In this document: positions 53,132 through 64,000 of the stretch, piece by piece
Layout: each line of letters opens with the position of its first letter
How positions within the stretch are numbered: position 1 is the first letter of the stretch
Assembly: GCA_030374805.1 (NCBI GenBank)
Contig: JARGSG010000012.1
Location: forward strand, 1,054,001 to 1,118,000
From: Gracilaria gracilis
Lineage: Eukaryota; Rhodophyta; Florideophyceae; Gracilariales; Gracilariaceae
Reading direction: 5' to 3'
Length of the DNA: 64,000 nucleotides
The notes under the pieces: model-generated
What the model saw: only the letters and a program-made list of their open reading frames with translations
The model's database searches: none
Told to the model about the DNA's origin: nothing
Translations under genes and position numbers: made by a program

Positions 53132-55270
53132 GTTTGTAAAGGTAGATGATAGTCCGGGTTATTGGTATTGGACGGGAAAGGCGATTGATGTGGCGAGAGA
53201 TGTGAGCAGGGGAGGAGGAAGAATTCAGTTCCTTAAGTACAGATGAAAGCACATGTGGAACGAATTGAAAGTCTGAATTCGAAGCACCTGGTCTCCTGGA
53301 AATCACATTCATGACGCCTTGATTGAACACATGACAGCAGACTGATTGTTCGTTAATCTAGTCTCCATCCTGTTTAGATAATGGTTGGGAGTCAGCATCT
53401 GGGAAATTTCACACTCAGAAATGGACCGTCATCTGGTAATGACTCTTGTTTTCTAGCTAGAGAGAGTATCAGATTGTGCGGACAAGCGTGACTTTGTGCA
53501 TTATCTCGGACTGGTTTTTCCCGATGCGTTGTACCGGGAAGGTAAAGCACAACGGACTCGGGAAAAGGTTAGGTGCATGCTTCGGTACAGGCATTGGTAG
53601 CTTTTGAATAGCTCTTGGATCATACCAAATTGAAAAGAGCTTGTGCGTCCGTTGCGAGCCATGCATTTTGAAAATGAGAACACGTCATGATTGGTAGAGC
53701 TACTACGAAGGTAGCACTAGATACAACTCATTGGGAATTGAATTCTGCCAACATTTTCGAGGTCATGCCTGTTCAAATACCAACGGTACGAACGGTAGCC
53801 GCAGTTGCCCGTGAAGCAGCAGCAGCAGCAACTCCCAGAGAGCGTTGAATTCCTTAAAGTTCAGGCTTCCGACTTCAGAATTTTGGTGACTCCTACTGAT
53901 TGACTCACGCCGCACTTCAACAGTTTGCCTGTAGACTCGACAAAAACGGTTTTGATCAATGACGAGAAGCACGGCCAGGCCTGAACGGTAAACATGACTG
54001 ACAAAAGTTTTTTGCAGTAATAACTTTGTTATTGAAATGCCATGAAATGAAATGAATTGACAGTCAGAAAATCGGGTCGGGATATTTACGTTTTCCACGT
54101 GTGGACTTCAGATACGCTCGTTTAGACTGGTATCATGCTTCGCGACGAGCAAACGCCCTCCCGCCCATCGCGTCCTCTCTGGGCTGCGTGGTCACGGAAG
54201 CTGCCACTAACGTGCTGACCCGAAACAAAGGCGGACTCTGGAGTTCTCCAACATGAAGCCGAAGCCGGGCGAGAGCGGCTGGAAGTCATGCTTAATGGGG
54301 TTCGAACGTGGTTGTGCGGGGCGATCAAGCGGCGAATGGTGATGCATACATACACGTTCTGTTGTGGTAACCTAACAGTGCTGTTAGATACTGCTGCAGG
54401 CGCTTGAAACAGCGAGTTAGATAAGGCAGAGAGTGACGCGTGCAAGCTATGAGCTGGCTGTGTCGTGCTCAAGAGCCAATGGCGGGGAAGCAACAGTGCT
54501 TCTGATTCTCTCCACCTCATGTGCTTTAGAACGTAAGTGAAATCGCCTGTGGTTGCGATACCACGAGTAACCATGTTACGAGGTATTGCAAACACCTTCC
54601 CCCAAGTTAGGCTCAACAGGAGTCGTTCGTTGTTCATGGGTTGACGATTCTCGAAACTGTGCCCAAACAGAGGACCGTTATCGTTAGCAGAAGACTACTC
54701 AAAAACGTTCCAGGCTTCCTGGCTGGCAAGAACTGTTCGCTCAGGTTTAGGTCAGTAGTCGAACCCGTTCAATGCTTCGATCTTGGCGAAGAATGTGTGG
54801 CATTCTTGTCAAAAGCTCATCTACTACCACATGGTATAAAGGAGCTATACTCTAGCTCTGGAGCGAGAGAGAACAAATTGGGGCTCGAGAGCTTCAGTGC
54901 AACGTGGCGGCGGCGGAAGAGAGCGAATGAAGCATTTCCTCTCACCGCCGATCAAGCCAATAAGCATAGAGATGGAGGAACCATGGGCTTAATGTAAGGC
55001 ACTTTCGCAACTGCAGGTGATCCGTCGTTGCTAAACATGCTTCATTCTGAAAACGCTGATCACGAGCCTCAGTTGAGTTCTGTTATAGTACACGTGCAAA
55101 AACCATGCAAAAACCACCCAAGGCACCCTGTACAGATCATAACTGGCGTCGAACCAGTGTGCACTGTGCAGGACTTACCGTATATATACAGTTCCGGTGG
55201 GCCGACTCACCGTTCCAGACCCTTCCTATAAACATACTTCGCCCTCTCTCTCATCTCCAATTAAGTCTAA
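53132..55270. other. Gene-poor DNA, one long unrecognised frame
   Basis: A minus-strand frame of 171 codons (54,637-54,122) has a Ser/Arg-rich composition and no recognisable domain. CAGCAGCAGCAGCA near 53,817 is a short triplet run. No repeat from elsewhere in the window occurs here. Just left of the next feature, TATAAA at about 55,226 is a possible TATA box. Confidence 0.4.
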
Positions 55271-56528
55271 CCCAAGACCCAACGCCACGAGCAAACCCAG
55301 CCCATTCCGCCATCGTCGTCGTCCTGGGCACAACATCCTGCTATCCAAACCCCCGCCGTCTATACCCGTTCATTGCCCTGAAACCCCCCATCCACAATGC
55401 GCGCCACGCCGTGCGTCTGTCAGCCGATCGTCACTACGAACACCACCGAGCACCGCACGCCGAATCGCTGCCGCTGCGCCGAGTCGGTTCATATCGGTTC
55501 CAAGCCACCACCAACGCCGCTCTTGCTCACGTCACAACGACCGCAATCACCGCCGCCTATGAGCCTTCCTCCCGCTGCTGACACCCTCCATGACATTAGC
55601 ATCGACGCGTGTTGTGGCACACGTGTTGGTGGCGGTGGAGAGCGCGTGGGGGCAAGCCTTGGCGCTAACAGCGGGCAGCTAGGGGCACGTGTTGCGCCGG
55701 CGGCTTGATTTAAAGGTGTTAATAATGGAACGAGACCGTTCGGATGCTGCTCCCGAGCAGGCGATACCACCAACAGTACAGCAATGCGTCCATTACGTAC
55801 AACAGCTCCCCTCCCTCGGCACCGTGCCACCGTGAAGTCGCTGCTTCACGTGAGGTTAGGTCGATAACTGCAAGTCGATCTGCTGTTGTCTATCGCAGCG
55901 ACCATACGTTCACATTTGTGTCAACCTAGACGAAGGTAAATTGAAACTTGTCGCGAGAACCACCTTGTTGTTGTTCACTCTCAAATATGCTTGACCATCA
56001 CATTCTTTTTCTTCTTCTTATTCTCCTTCTTCGCAAGTTCAAGAGCGCTGTCTTCAAACGACGTGTGGCCATGTCATCGTCTTGTAGTCAAGTCTGAGGT
56101 TCCGTTTCATGTGACGCCCTCTCCACAGCTGCCGCCCAACTTCCACCCTTTCACAATTTTCCCTCCAGTAGTTTCTACACTCTTTCTGCAGTCCTGTCGC
56201 GCCTTCAAAACACACTCGGACGCGAGAACCCAGCTGTGACTGAAGCTTTCGTATCACATGTGCACTGCATTAGGGATGCAACTGAATGAAGTACTCCCAG
56301 CTGGCATTCACGGGCCTTGGAGTACGATGAGGCATCGAATTACTATTTTCTCTGGGCTTCTATTCAATGCAAGCGTCTCTACGCGTCGGCATGTAATCGT
56401 CCTCTTCATCACTTCAAGCGACGACATGTAATCCTTCTAATCATCACTTCAAGGGACGACATGTAATCTTCCTAATTAGCATCTTCCCTCTTCGTCTCTC
56501 CCAAGAGCTCAATTTCTTTATCTTGGGC
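55271..56528. repeat. 1.3-kb direct repeat, copy 1
   Basis: Homologous along its length to 62,477-63,860. Shared blocks: GCAAACCCAGCCCATTCCGC, CGCCGCCTATGAGCCTTCC, CACGTGTTGCGCCGGCGGC, GTCGATCTGCTGTTGTCTAT, and a tail with CGACATGTAATC in two or three tandem copies before TACCAAGAGCTCAAT (CCCAAGAGCTCAAT here). No coding frame is conserved between the copies. Confidence 0.85.
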
Positions 56529-57007
56529 GCTTACGGTGTCAATGATCTCTGACTCGCCACTACGCCGCCAATCGCCTACAAACACTTTGATGTCGTCCGC
56601 CACTCCCTTTGAGGGTGCATCTCCTCAACATCACGCCGAACACGGGACGCAACCACATTCAGCCTTTCTCTTTTGGACTCGTATTCTATCCCCGTCTCTT
56701 CTCATGCTTGGGGAAATTTCGACACGCCGCCGGTCGGGTGGCAGCTCGGACTCTCATGCTCTTGGACGCCTTCTATACTTGGAATCTTTGTTCTCCTGGA
56801 AGCATTCAGTTTGGTGGCCATTTTCGCGACTACAAAACTCGTTCGCTCTCTGTTTTTCGCCCGCTATCTCGCTCTGACTGTCTCTGTCTCTGGTACTCGC
56901 TCTCCATGGCTCTCGTTCTGGATATCTCCCATTGGTTCTCGATCCCTCTTTCCCTGACTCTTGATTTCTCTCTCTCTCTCTCTCACACTCCATCTCTGGA
57001 TTTCACT

Positions 57008-57110
57008 CGCTCGGACTTTCACTCGCTCGGACTCTCACTCGCTCGGACTCTCACTCGCTCGGACTCTCACTCGCTCGGACTCTCACTCGCTCGGACTCTC
57101 ACTCGCTCTT
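57008..57110. repeat. Tandem array, 16-bp unit CTCGGACTCTCACTCG
   Basis: About six copies, the first with one change (TTTCAC for TCTCAC). Confidence 0.85.
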
Positions 57111-57262
57111 CCTCGCTCCGCATCCCGCACCTGGTTGTCACTTTGCTTATTTGCTTCGCTTCTTTTGTATCTTGTGCTTTTGCTGTCTGTACCTGACTCT
57201 CTGGCTCTCTCTGGCTCTTTCTCGCTCGCTCTATCGGTCTTGGTCTCTCGTTGTTGGTCTCT

Positions 57263-57410
<148 letters not shown>

Positions 57411-57637
57411 CTCTGTCACGCTCTCGCTCTCTGTCTCGCTCTCGCTCTCTCGCTCTCGGCCTTTCTACGCTCTCGCTCTCTCTATCCTTTTGGTGTCTCT
57501 GTCCTCTCGGTCTCTCTCTCCCTTTCGCTTGCCCTGGTTGTTCTTTCTCTCTCGCTCTCGGTCGCTTGCTCTCGGATTCTCTTTTTCGGTCCCGGTCTCT
57601 CTCTCTTTCCTCAGTCCTTCGCTCCTGGTCTCTATTT

Positions 57638-57772
57638 CCTCTCGGTCTCTCTCCTCTCGGTCTCTCTCCTCTCGGTCTCTCTCCTCTCGGTCTCTCTCCT
57701 CTCGGTCTCTCTCCTCTCGGTCTCTCTCCTCTCGGTCTCTCTCCTCTCGGTCTCTCTCCTCTCGGTCTCTGT
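57638..57772. repeat. Tandem array, 15-bp unit CTCGGTCTCTCTCCT
   Basis: About nine near-perfect copies. Confidence 0.92.
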
Positions 57773-57889
57773 CCTCCTCCTCCTCTCTGCCTCGTCCTCC
57801 TCATCATCCCCTGCTGCCCGCCTATCCTTTCCCTCCCGCCCCCACCCCGCCCGTCGCCCCCTCGCTCGCCCACTGGTCCAAGCGACCGC

Positions 57890-58500
57890 TGCCGGCCCTG
57901 GTCGCCGCCGGCGGCGCCGTCGTCGCCGACGGCCGCGATCCGTGGATGACCGACGCCATGGCGGACGAAGCGGTGGCGGCGGCGACGAGGACGGGAAGGC
58001 GGCGGCGGCGACGACAGTGGCTGCTGGTGCTGGTTGCTGGTGGTGCTGCTGGCGGCAGCAGTGGCGACGGCAACGTTGACGACGGTGGTGGTGCCGCTGT
58101 GAAGAGCGAGAGCTCCTCCTCCTCCTCCTCTTCCTCGTCGCCGCCGTCACTCTCTCGCTCCTCGGTCTTTCGAAGCCTCTTCGATCTTTCTCTCTCGTGG
58201 CCCTCCCTCCGTTCTCGCCTGCCCCTCCTGCCGGCCGTCGTCGAGTCGGCGTCGGTCGTCGGCGCCATGCCGCCCCTGGTCGACACGCTCGCCGTGCCGA
58301 GGACGGCGGCTGTCGTCGTCGCCGAAGCGGCGGCGGCGGCTGCTGCTGCTGCTGCTGCCGCTGCTGCAGGTGATGGTGATGGTGCTGGTGGCGATGGCGT
58401 GCTGCGGTCGCACGCCTGGCATCGTCATCGCCGCCAGGTCGAAGAGGCTGCTGCCGCCGCCGCTGCCGCCGCTGCCGCCGCTGCCGCTTCGGACGAGTCG
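57890..58500. repeat. GC-rich triplet-repeat island (GCC/GCT/GTC/GGC)
   Basis: Imperfect GC-rich triplet runs on both strands, including GCTGCTGCTGCTGCTGCC near 58,340 and GCCGCCGCTGCC near 58,455. It interrupts the CT-rich block sharply. Confidence 0.8.
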
Positions 58501-59139
58501 TCGGCAGTGGCCGAGCGAGTGGTGGCCGTCGACGATGTGATGGGTGCGCCGAGCGTCAAGGCTCTCGTTTGGTCGTACTCCCTCTCTTCGGTTCTTTTTC
58601 TCTGTTTCTCTATATCTCTCTGGTTGATTCTGTTTTTCTCTTGCTCTCTCTTTCTCTTGGGTTTTTACTCTTTGGCTCTCTCCATCAGGCTTTCTTTGGC
58701 CAGCACGCTAGTTCTGGTCACTTTTTTCTCTAGATATCTCCGGCTCCCTCGTTGTCTCTCAATCTTTTTCTGGCCTATCCACTCTCTCGCAGTGTCTCTT
58801 TCTTGGTCTGGCTTTCTCTGGCTCTATCTCTCTCGCCCTCTTTATTTGTCTGTTTCTCTGGGTGGCTTTTGAGCTTTCTTTCTCTTGCCTTCTCTGACCC
58901 CTTTTCTGGATCTCTGGCTCTCCCCCTCTCTCTTCCTCCGAATCTCTTCTTGTCTCTGTATTCTCTCACTCTTTTTCCTTTCTCTGGCCCTCTCATTGTC
59001 TGCAGATCCCTCCTTGGTTCTCTCGCTTTCTCTGCCTTTTTCTTTGCCTCCTGGTTCTCTCATTCTCTCTGCATCTCTCCTTCTGTTTCTCGCCCTCTGG
59101 CTCATTTTGTAACTATGACGTTCTCTTTCCCTGGCTTTC

Positions 59140-59240
59140 TATGTCTCTCTTGCTCTCTCGCTCTCTTGCTCTCTCGCTCTCTTGCTCTCTCGCTCTCTTG
59201 CTCTCTTGCTCTCTCGCTCTCTTGCTCTCTTGCTTTCTCG
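59140..59240. repeat. CT-rich tandem array, 8/16-bp unit (CTCTCTTG CTCTCTCG)
   Basis: Alternating CTCTCTTG and CTCTCTCG units over about 100 bp. Confidence 0.8.
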
Positions 59241-59779
59241 TTCGCTCGGATTATTTCTGTCTGCTTCTAGCTTTTTGGCTCTTTTTCCAAATATGGCTCT
59301 CTTGTATCTCTCTCGCTCTCTGTTTCTCTCTGGCTTTCTGGCACACTCTTTTCACTGGCTCTCTCTTTCCCCGGCTTTGTGTGTCTCTCTTTCTTCTGGC
59401 TTTCTGTATCTCTCTCTTTCTCGTGGCTCTCTCTTTCTGCTTTCTCTGGTTGCTTTGATCGTTATGAATGGCTCTCTCTCGCCCGTTCTTTCCTGGTTCT
59501 TTCTCTTTCCGTTGCTCACTCGCCCTTTCCATCGCTTTCTTATTTCAACTGGCTCACTTGCATTCTCTAGGTCTCTCTCTTTCGGACTTTCACTGGTTCT
59601 CTGATTCTCTGATTCACTATCGCGTCCCCGCTTTCTCTGGCTCTTTCTCGCACTCTGGAATTTTCTTGTCCTCCCTTGCTCTCCTTGGTTCTCTCACTGT
59701 CATTCGTTCACTCTAGTTCTTTCAGTTCTCTCTTTCGCTCCGGTTTTCTCTGGATTTCTCGCTCTGCCTGGCTCTATCT

Positions 59780-61360
59780 GGCTCATTCTCTCTCTCTCCC
59801 TTTCTCTCCCTTTCTCTCCCTCTCTCTCCCTCCCACTCTCTCTCCATTCCTCTTTCTCTCTCTCTTCCTCTCCCGCTCTCTCCCTCGCTCTCTATCTTTT
59901 TCTTTTTCTCTTTCTCTATCTTCCCTCCCCCCCCTCTCTCTATCTCTCTCTCTCTTTCTCTCCCTCTCTCTCATTCTCTCTCTCTCCCTCCCACTTTCTC
60001 TCCATTCCTCTTTCTCTCTTTCTCTCCCGCTCTCTCCCTCGCTCTCTATCTCTTTCTCTTTCTCTTTCTCTCTCTATCCTTCTATATCTTTCTCTCTCTC
60101 CCTCTCTCTTTTCATCTTTCTCTCTCCCTCTCCCTCCTTCTCTCTCTCTTTCTTCTCTCTCTCTTTATATCTTTCTCTCTCTCTATTCTTCTATATCTTT
60201 CTAAAGCTCTCTCGCCTAATTCTCTTTATTTCTTTCTCTCTCCCTCTCCCTCCTTTTCTCTCTCGCGGAAAACTATCTTCTTCTCTCCACCTTCTTCTTT
60301 TCTTCTCTTCTCTTCTTCTCCTTCCCTTTCCCACACTCTTTCTCTCTCTCTATATCCTTTTCTCTCTCGCTGTCTTTCCCCTTCTCGCTTCTTTTTTTTT
60401 TTTTCTCTTTTTATCTTTTTATTTCTTTGATCTTTCCTTATCCCTCCCTCTCCGGGGGGATTTCTCTCTCTATCTCTTTCTCTCTCTATTTCTTTCTCTT
60501 TCCCTATCACTCCCTCTTTCTTCTTTTTCTCTTTCTCTTTTTCTCTTTCTATCCCTCCCTCTGTTTTTCTTTTCGCTCTTTATCTCTTTCTCTCTCCTTA
60601 TTTTTCTTTTCGAACCTCTCTTCTTCCCCCTCTCTTTATCTCTTTCTCTCTCTTTTTTTTTTCTTTTTTTTCTTTTATTTCTCTTTCCCTTTTTTTTTCA
60701 CTCTTTCTCGTTTTTTCTCTCTCGAAAGGATAGATGCGCTCTTCCTTTCTCTTTTTTCTTCTTTCTCTTTTTCTTTCTCCCCCTCATTTCTCTTTATCTT
60801 TTTTTTCTCTCTTTCTTTCTTTTTTCCCACCTTTTCTCTCTCTCGCTCTCTTTCTTTTCTTCTATCTCTCGCTCCTTCTCTCTTTTTTTCTTTCCTCTCT
60901 CTTCTCTCTTTCTTCCCCTCCTCTTTCTCTTCATTTCTTTTTCTTTCTTTCTTTCTCTCTTTTTCTATCTTTCTCTTTCTCCCCCCCTTCTCTCTCTCTC
61001 TCTTTCTTTCTCTCATTCTCTCTTCTTCTATCTCTTTCTTTCTCTTCCCTCCCTCTCTCTTTCTCTTTCTCTCTCTTCTCTCTCTCCCTCTCTCCCTCTC
61101 TTCTCTTTCTCTTTCTCTCGTTCTCTCTTCCTCGCTTTCACTCTTCCCCTGCCCCTCTCCTCCTCTCGTTCTTTCTTCCTCCCTCTCCCTCTTCTTCTTC
61201 TTTTTCTCTCTCTCGCTTTCCCTCTCTCTCGTTCTTTCTTCCTCGCTCTCCTTCTTTCTTCTCTCTCTCGCTTTTCTCTCTTTTTTTTTCTTCTTTCTTT
61301 CTCTTTCTCTTTCTTTTTCTCTCTCTTCCCCCTTCTCCCTCTTCCTCTCCCTCTCTCTAT
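59780..61360. repeat. 1.6-kb almost pure polypyrimidine tract
   Basis: Very few purines on the + strand. Mostly irregular CT/CTT/CCT runs including several poly-T stretches near 60,400 and 60,650. A purine-containing patch lies near 60,720-60,735. Confidence 0.9.
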
Positions 61361-61371
61361 ATATATCTCTA

Positions 61372-61432
61372 TGGCTCTCACTGGCTTCTGGCTCTCACTG
61401 GCTTCTGGCTCTCACTGGCTTCTGGCTCTTCC
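61372..61432. repeat. Tandem array, 17-bp unit CTCTCACTGGCTTCTGG
   Basis: Three copies plus a diverged fourth. Confidence 0.85.
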
Positions 61433-62476
61433 TGGAACTGTTACTTCTTTGGCACGCTCTCTGCTTTTATTGTTCTCTCTGGATCTTTTTCTCTTTCTCC
61501 ATGGTTTTTTCTCTATCGATTTGGCTCATTCGGGCTCTATTTTGGTCGCTTTCTACCTATCGGCTCATTTGCTCTCTTTCTGGCTCGCTCTGCATTTTTT
61601 TGACTTGCCCTTCTTCTCCTTCCCTGGCTTATGCTCCCTCCCTATCTCTCCGTCTACTATTGTTCTCTGTCTGTTGGTCTCCTGCTCTCTCTATCTCTTT
61701 ATCACTCTGTGTCGCCTTCTTGGCCTACGTTTTCCTTTTCCCAATCAATCTGTTCCAGTGTCCTCATTCTTCATGGTCTGGCTAATACGCAATCTGACTG
61801 TTGCCCTCTTGCCCTGCTTCAATCACTTGGTGTTGCTCGCTTGTTCCGCCTCATTTTCACTCTGTCCCGCATTCATCCGCTTGCTCAGCGCTCAGTGCCA
61901 TCCTTTGAGCATCAAGTCTCGAGGCTATTTTCCTTCCCGTGGAAGCGGCGGTTTCCGCTTTGGGGGCGACGATGTCGGCGGTGGTTGAAGCGGCGCATGT
62001 GGAGTTGACAACTTGATATGCTCGTTTCGTGTCCGCCAGCAGCGCAGCTCATTCGCAATTGAATGAGCGCAGCTCGAGGAGGTGTGTGTTAGTACACACG
62101 CAGGACGACAGCAATGAGCCATTGCGACGTGTCCACGGCGTGGACTACGAAAGCAACTTTCTTGATATTTCGAAGGGTTTTGTGTGACCTCCCTCGCCAG
62201 GCTCGTCAAACGCCCCATCAAGTCCTTCCTAAAACTACACAACCACCGCCAGCATCAGGTGGACTACCGATGTTGCATACGCCTGGCGATGCGGTGCGGT
62301 GCGTATGGAAGGGACACGTTACCTCTATCGTACCCATTAGATTTTGGTTCGGGCCGTTCCAAGCGCTAAGGTTCAGCCGCATTGCCTGCAGCAAAAGCGA
62401 GAGCTTTCTTTTTTGTCCGGCGTCACCGGTGGCAGGGCCGCAGTCCGGTGGTTTTCGCCAAAACGTAAATCGGTAT

Positions 62477-63860
62477 CCCAAGACCAAACGCTGCGAGCAA
62501 ACCCAGCCCATTCCGCCATCGTCATCGTTCTGCGTACAACGTCCTGCAATCCAACTCCGCACCGTCTATACCCGTTCATCGCCGCCAATCCCGCATCCAC
62601 AACGCGCGCCACGCCGTGCGTCTGTCAGCCGAGCGCCGCTACGAACACCACCGAGCACCGCACGCAAAATCGCTGCCGCTCCACCGAGTCGTTTCAGAGC
62701 GGTTCCAAGCCACCGCAACCGCCACTCTTGCTCACAACGACCGCAATCGCCGCCGCCTATGAGCCTTCCGCCCGCTGCTGACACTCTCGATGATAATAGC
62801 AACGACTCGTGCTGTGGCACACGTGTTGGTGGTGGTGGAGAGCGCGTGGGCGCTAGCCTGGCGCTAACGCTGAGCATCTGGGGGCACGTGTTGCGCCGGC
62901 GGCTTGATTTCAAGGTGTAGAGGGCTAGCGATTGCTAGCCTTGTCGACGAAGGGGGTTAAAGGGCTAACGTTAACGTTAACCCTCTTACGCTTGGTTGTT
63001 ACACGTGATCTATGTACGTTGTGGCGGAAAGCTGCAGGATGAAGGTAAACATTGGTCCGCTCATACAAGGGTACTTGTTGGAACACTACCATTCGGGTGC
63101 TCTCGCGAACGCGGCGATACCAACAGCAGTACAGTAATGCGTCCACTACCCTTGGTAAGGCATGTCCCCTCGGCACCGGACCGCCGTGAAGCCGATGTTC
63201 ACCTGAGGTTAGGTCCAGAACTATAGCGTACGTCGATCTGCTGTTGTCTATCGCAGCGGCTATACGTTCGCGTTTGTGTGTCAACGTAGACGGAGGTAAA
63301 TGGGAACTTGTCGCAAGAACCACGTTGTTCTTCTTCACTCTCAAGTATCCTTGCCCATCCCATTCAGTTCAGTTCGCAAGTTGAAGAGCGCAGTTGTAAA
63401 ACGACGTGCGGCCACGTCATCCCCTTCTAATCAAGTCTCAGGTGCCGTTTCACATGACGCCCTCTCCCCAGCCGCAGCCTCACTTCTACTCTTTCACAAC
63501 TTCCCCCTCCAGTAGTTTTCACATTCTTTCTGCAGTCCTGTTGTGCCTTCAAAACACGCTCGGACGCGAGAACCCAGCTGTGACTAAAACTTTCACATTA
63601 CAGGTGCACTGCATAAGAGGTGCAATTGAATGAACAAGTACTCTCAGCTGACATTCACGTGCCTTGGGAGTACGGTGAGGCTTTACTCCGGGCCTCCATT
63701 CAATGCAAGCGTCTCTACGCGTCGGGCTGTAACCGTCCTCTTCATCACATCAAGTGACATGTAATCCTCCTAATCATCACTTCATGGGACGACATGTAAT
63801 CTCCGTAATTAGCATCTTCCCTCTTCGTCTCTACCAAGAGCTCAATCTATTTATCTTGGT
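62477..63860. repeat. 1.4-kb direct repeat, copy 2
   Basis: Partner of 55,271-56,528. It has an extra segment of about 165 bp (about 62,920-63,085) containing GGGCTAACGTTAACGTTAAC and TAGCGATTGCTA palindromes, absent from copy 1. A 268-codon + frame (62,114-62,920) starts outside the repeat and runs through it, but copy 1 is broken into different frames. Confidence 0.85.
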
Positions 63861-64000
63861 CGATTAAGGTACCGTTGTACCAATAGAGCTTTGTTTCAGT
63901 TATTATGATTGTAGCCAGTTGGGAGCTACGGGAAAGATACGGAAGATCAGAAGGATAAGATTCTTAAAACTTAAGGCACGTACGTTAAAAAACATTATCC
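63861..64000. other. Right edge, no feature recognised
   Basis: 140 bp of AT-rich sequence, too short to interpret. Confidence 0.5.

Noticed and set aside
54298..54312. tRNA B-box-like GTTCGAA
   Set aside because: No matching A box or cloverleaf stems in the neighbouring 80 bases. I saw no convincing tRNA or rRNA gene in the window, and no CRISPR array.
59676..61988. 770-codon open frame on the + strand
   Set aside because: Almost only Ser, Leu, Phe and Pro from polypyrimidine DNA. No domain. All three + frames are long.

Overview
The window is a stretch of nuclear eukaryotic chromosome made almost entirely of transposable elements. It has no prokaryotic operons, the coding density is very low, and most coding sequence belongs to LTR retrotransposons or DNA transposons in various states of decay. 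The lineage cannot be fixed from the sequence. The chromodomain-bearing Ty3/gypsy elements, a pogo-like DDE element and a piggyBac element with an extra gene would fit an oomycete or other stramenopile, a red alga or a fungus. The one convincing host gene, a secreted serine hydrolase, has no visible intron.

Layout. 1-785 (-) is an unrecognised coding fragment running off the left edge. 3.6-8.9 kb (+) is an old, heavily mutated Ty1/copia-type element (gag, zinc knuckle, PR, IN, RT, RNase H). 10,127-26,108 (-) is an old Ty3/gypsy element with 354-bp LTRs and a GTGGG target-site duplication (TSD). It is split at its protease by a younger (+) gypsy at 13,998-24,658, with about 997-bp LTRs and TSD GGACC. 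The right flank of the nest carries a second fragment of the copia leader/gag start, so the outer gypsy landed in copia debris. 26.5-26.9 kb is a near-perfect foldback element.

27,049-31,337 is a composite block bounded by 203-bp LTRs in OPPOSITE orientation and flanked by a direct CCGGG duplication. Inside it are a short non-autonomous LTR element with 61-bp tandem repeats, a related 244-bp LTR on the other strand, a gypsy GPY/F-chromodomain fragment, and a 2-kb Tc1/mariner-pogo-type transposon (29,224-31,264) that interrupts the right-hand LTR. 31,753-36,561 is a very young Ty1/copia element: its two LTRs differ at one position and one frameshift near the end of RNase H is the only lesion seen. 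36,613-40,354 is a piggyBac-type transposon between TTAA sites, with a transposase broken by one stop codon and a convergent second gene. 41,120-42,505 (-) is the host hydrolase. 42.6-55.2 kb is gene-poor, with two solo copies of the 203-bp LTR (43,973 and 51,757, each with its own TSD) and a small secreted Cys-rich protein gene (52,862-53,131). 55.3-63.9 kb holds two direct copies of a 1.3-1.4 kb sequence flanking about 6 kb of polypyrimidine and GC-rich microsatellite DNA.

The nesting gives a relative history: degenerate copia and outer gypsy oldest, then the inner gypsy, with the 31.7-kb copia most recent. The observations most worth following are the piggyBac element with its convergent accessory gene, the inverted-LTR composite with an intact TSD, and the direct-repeat/polypyrimidine block.
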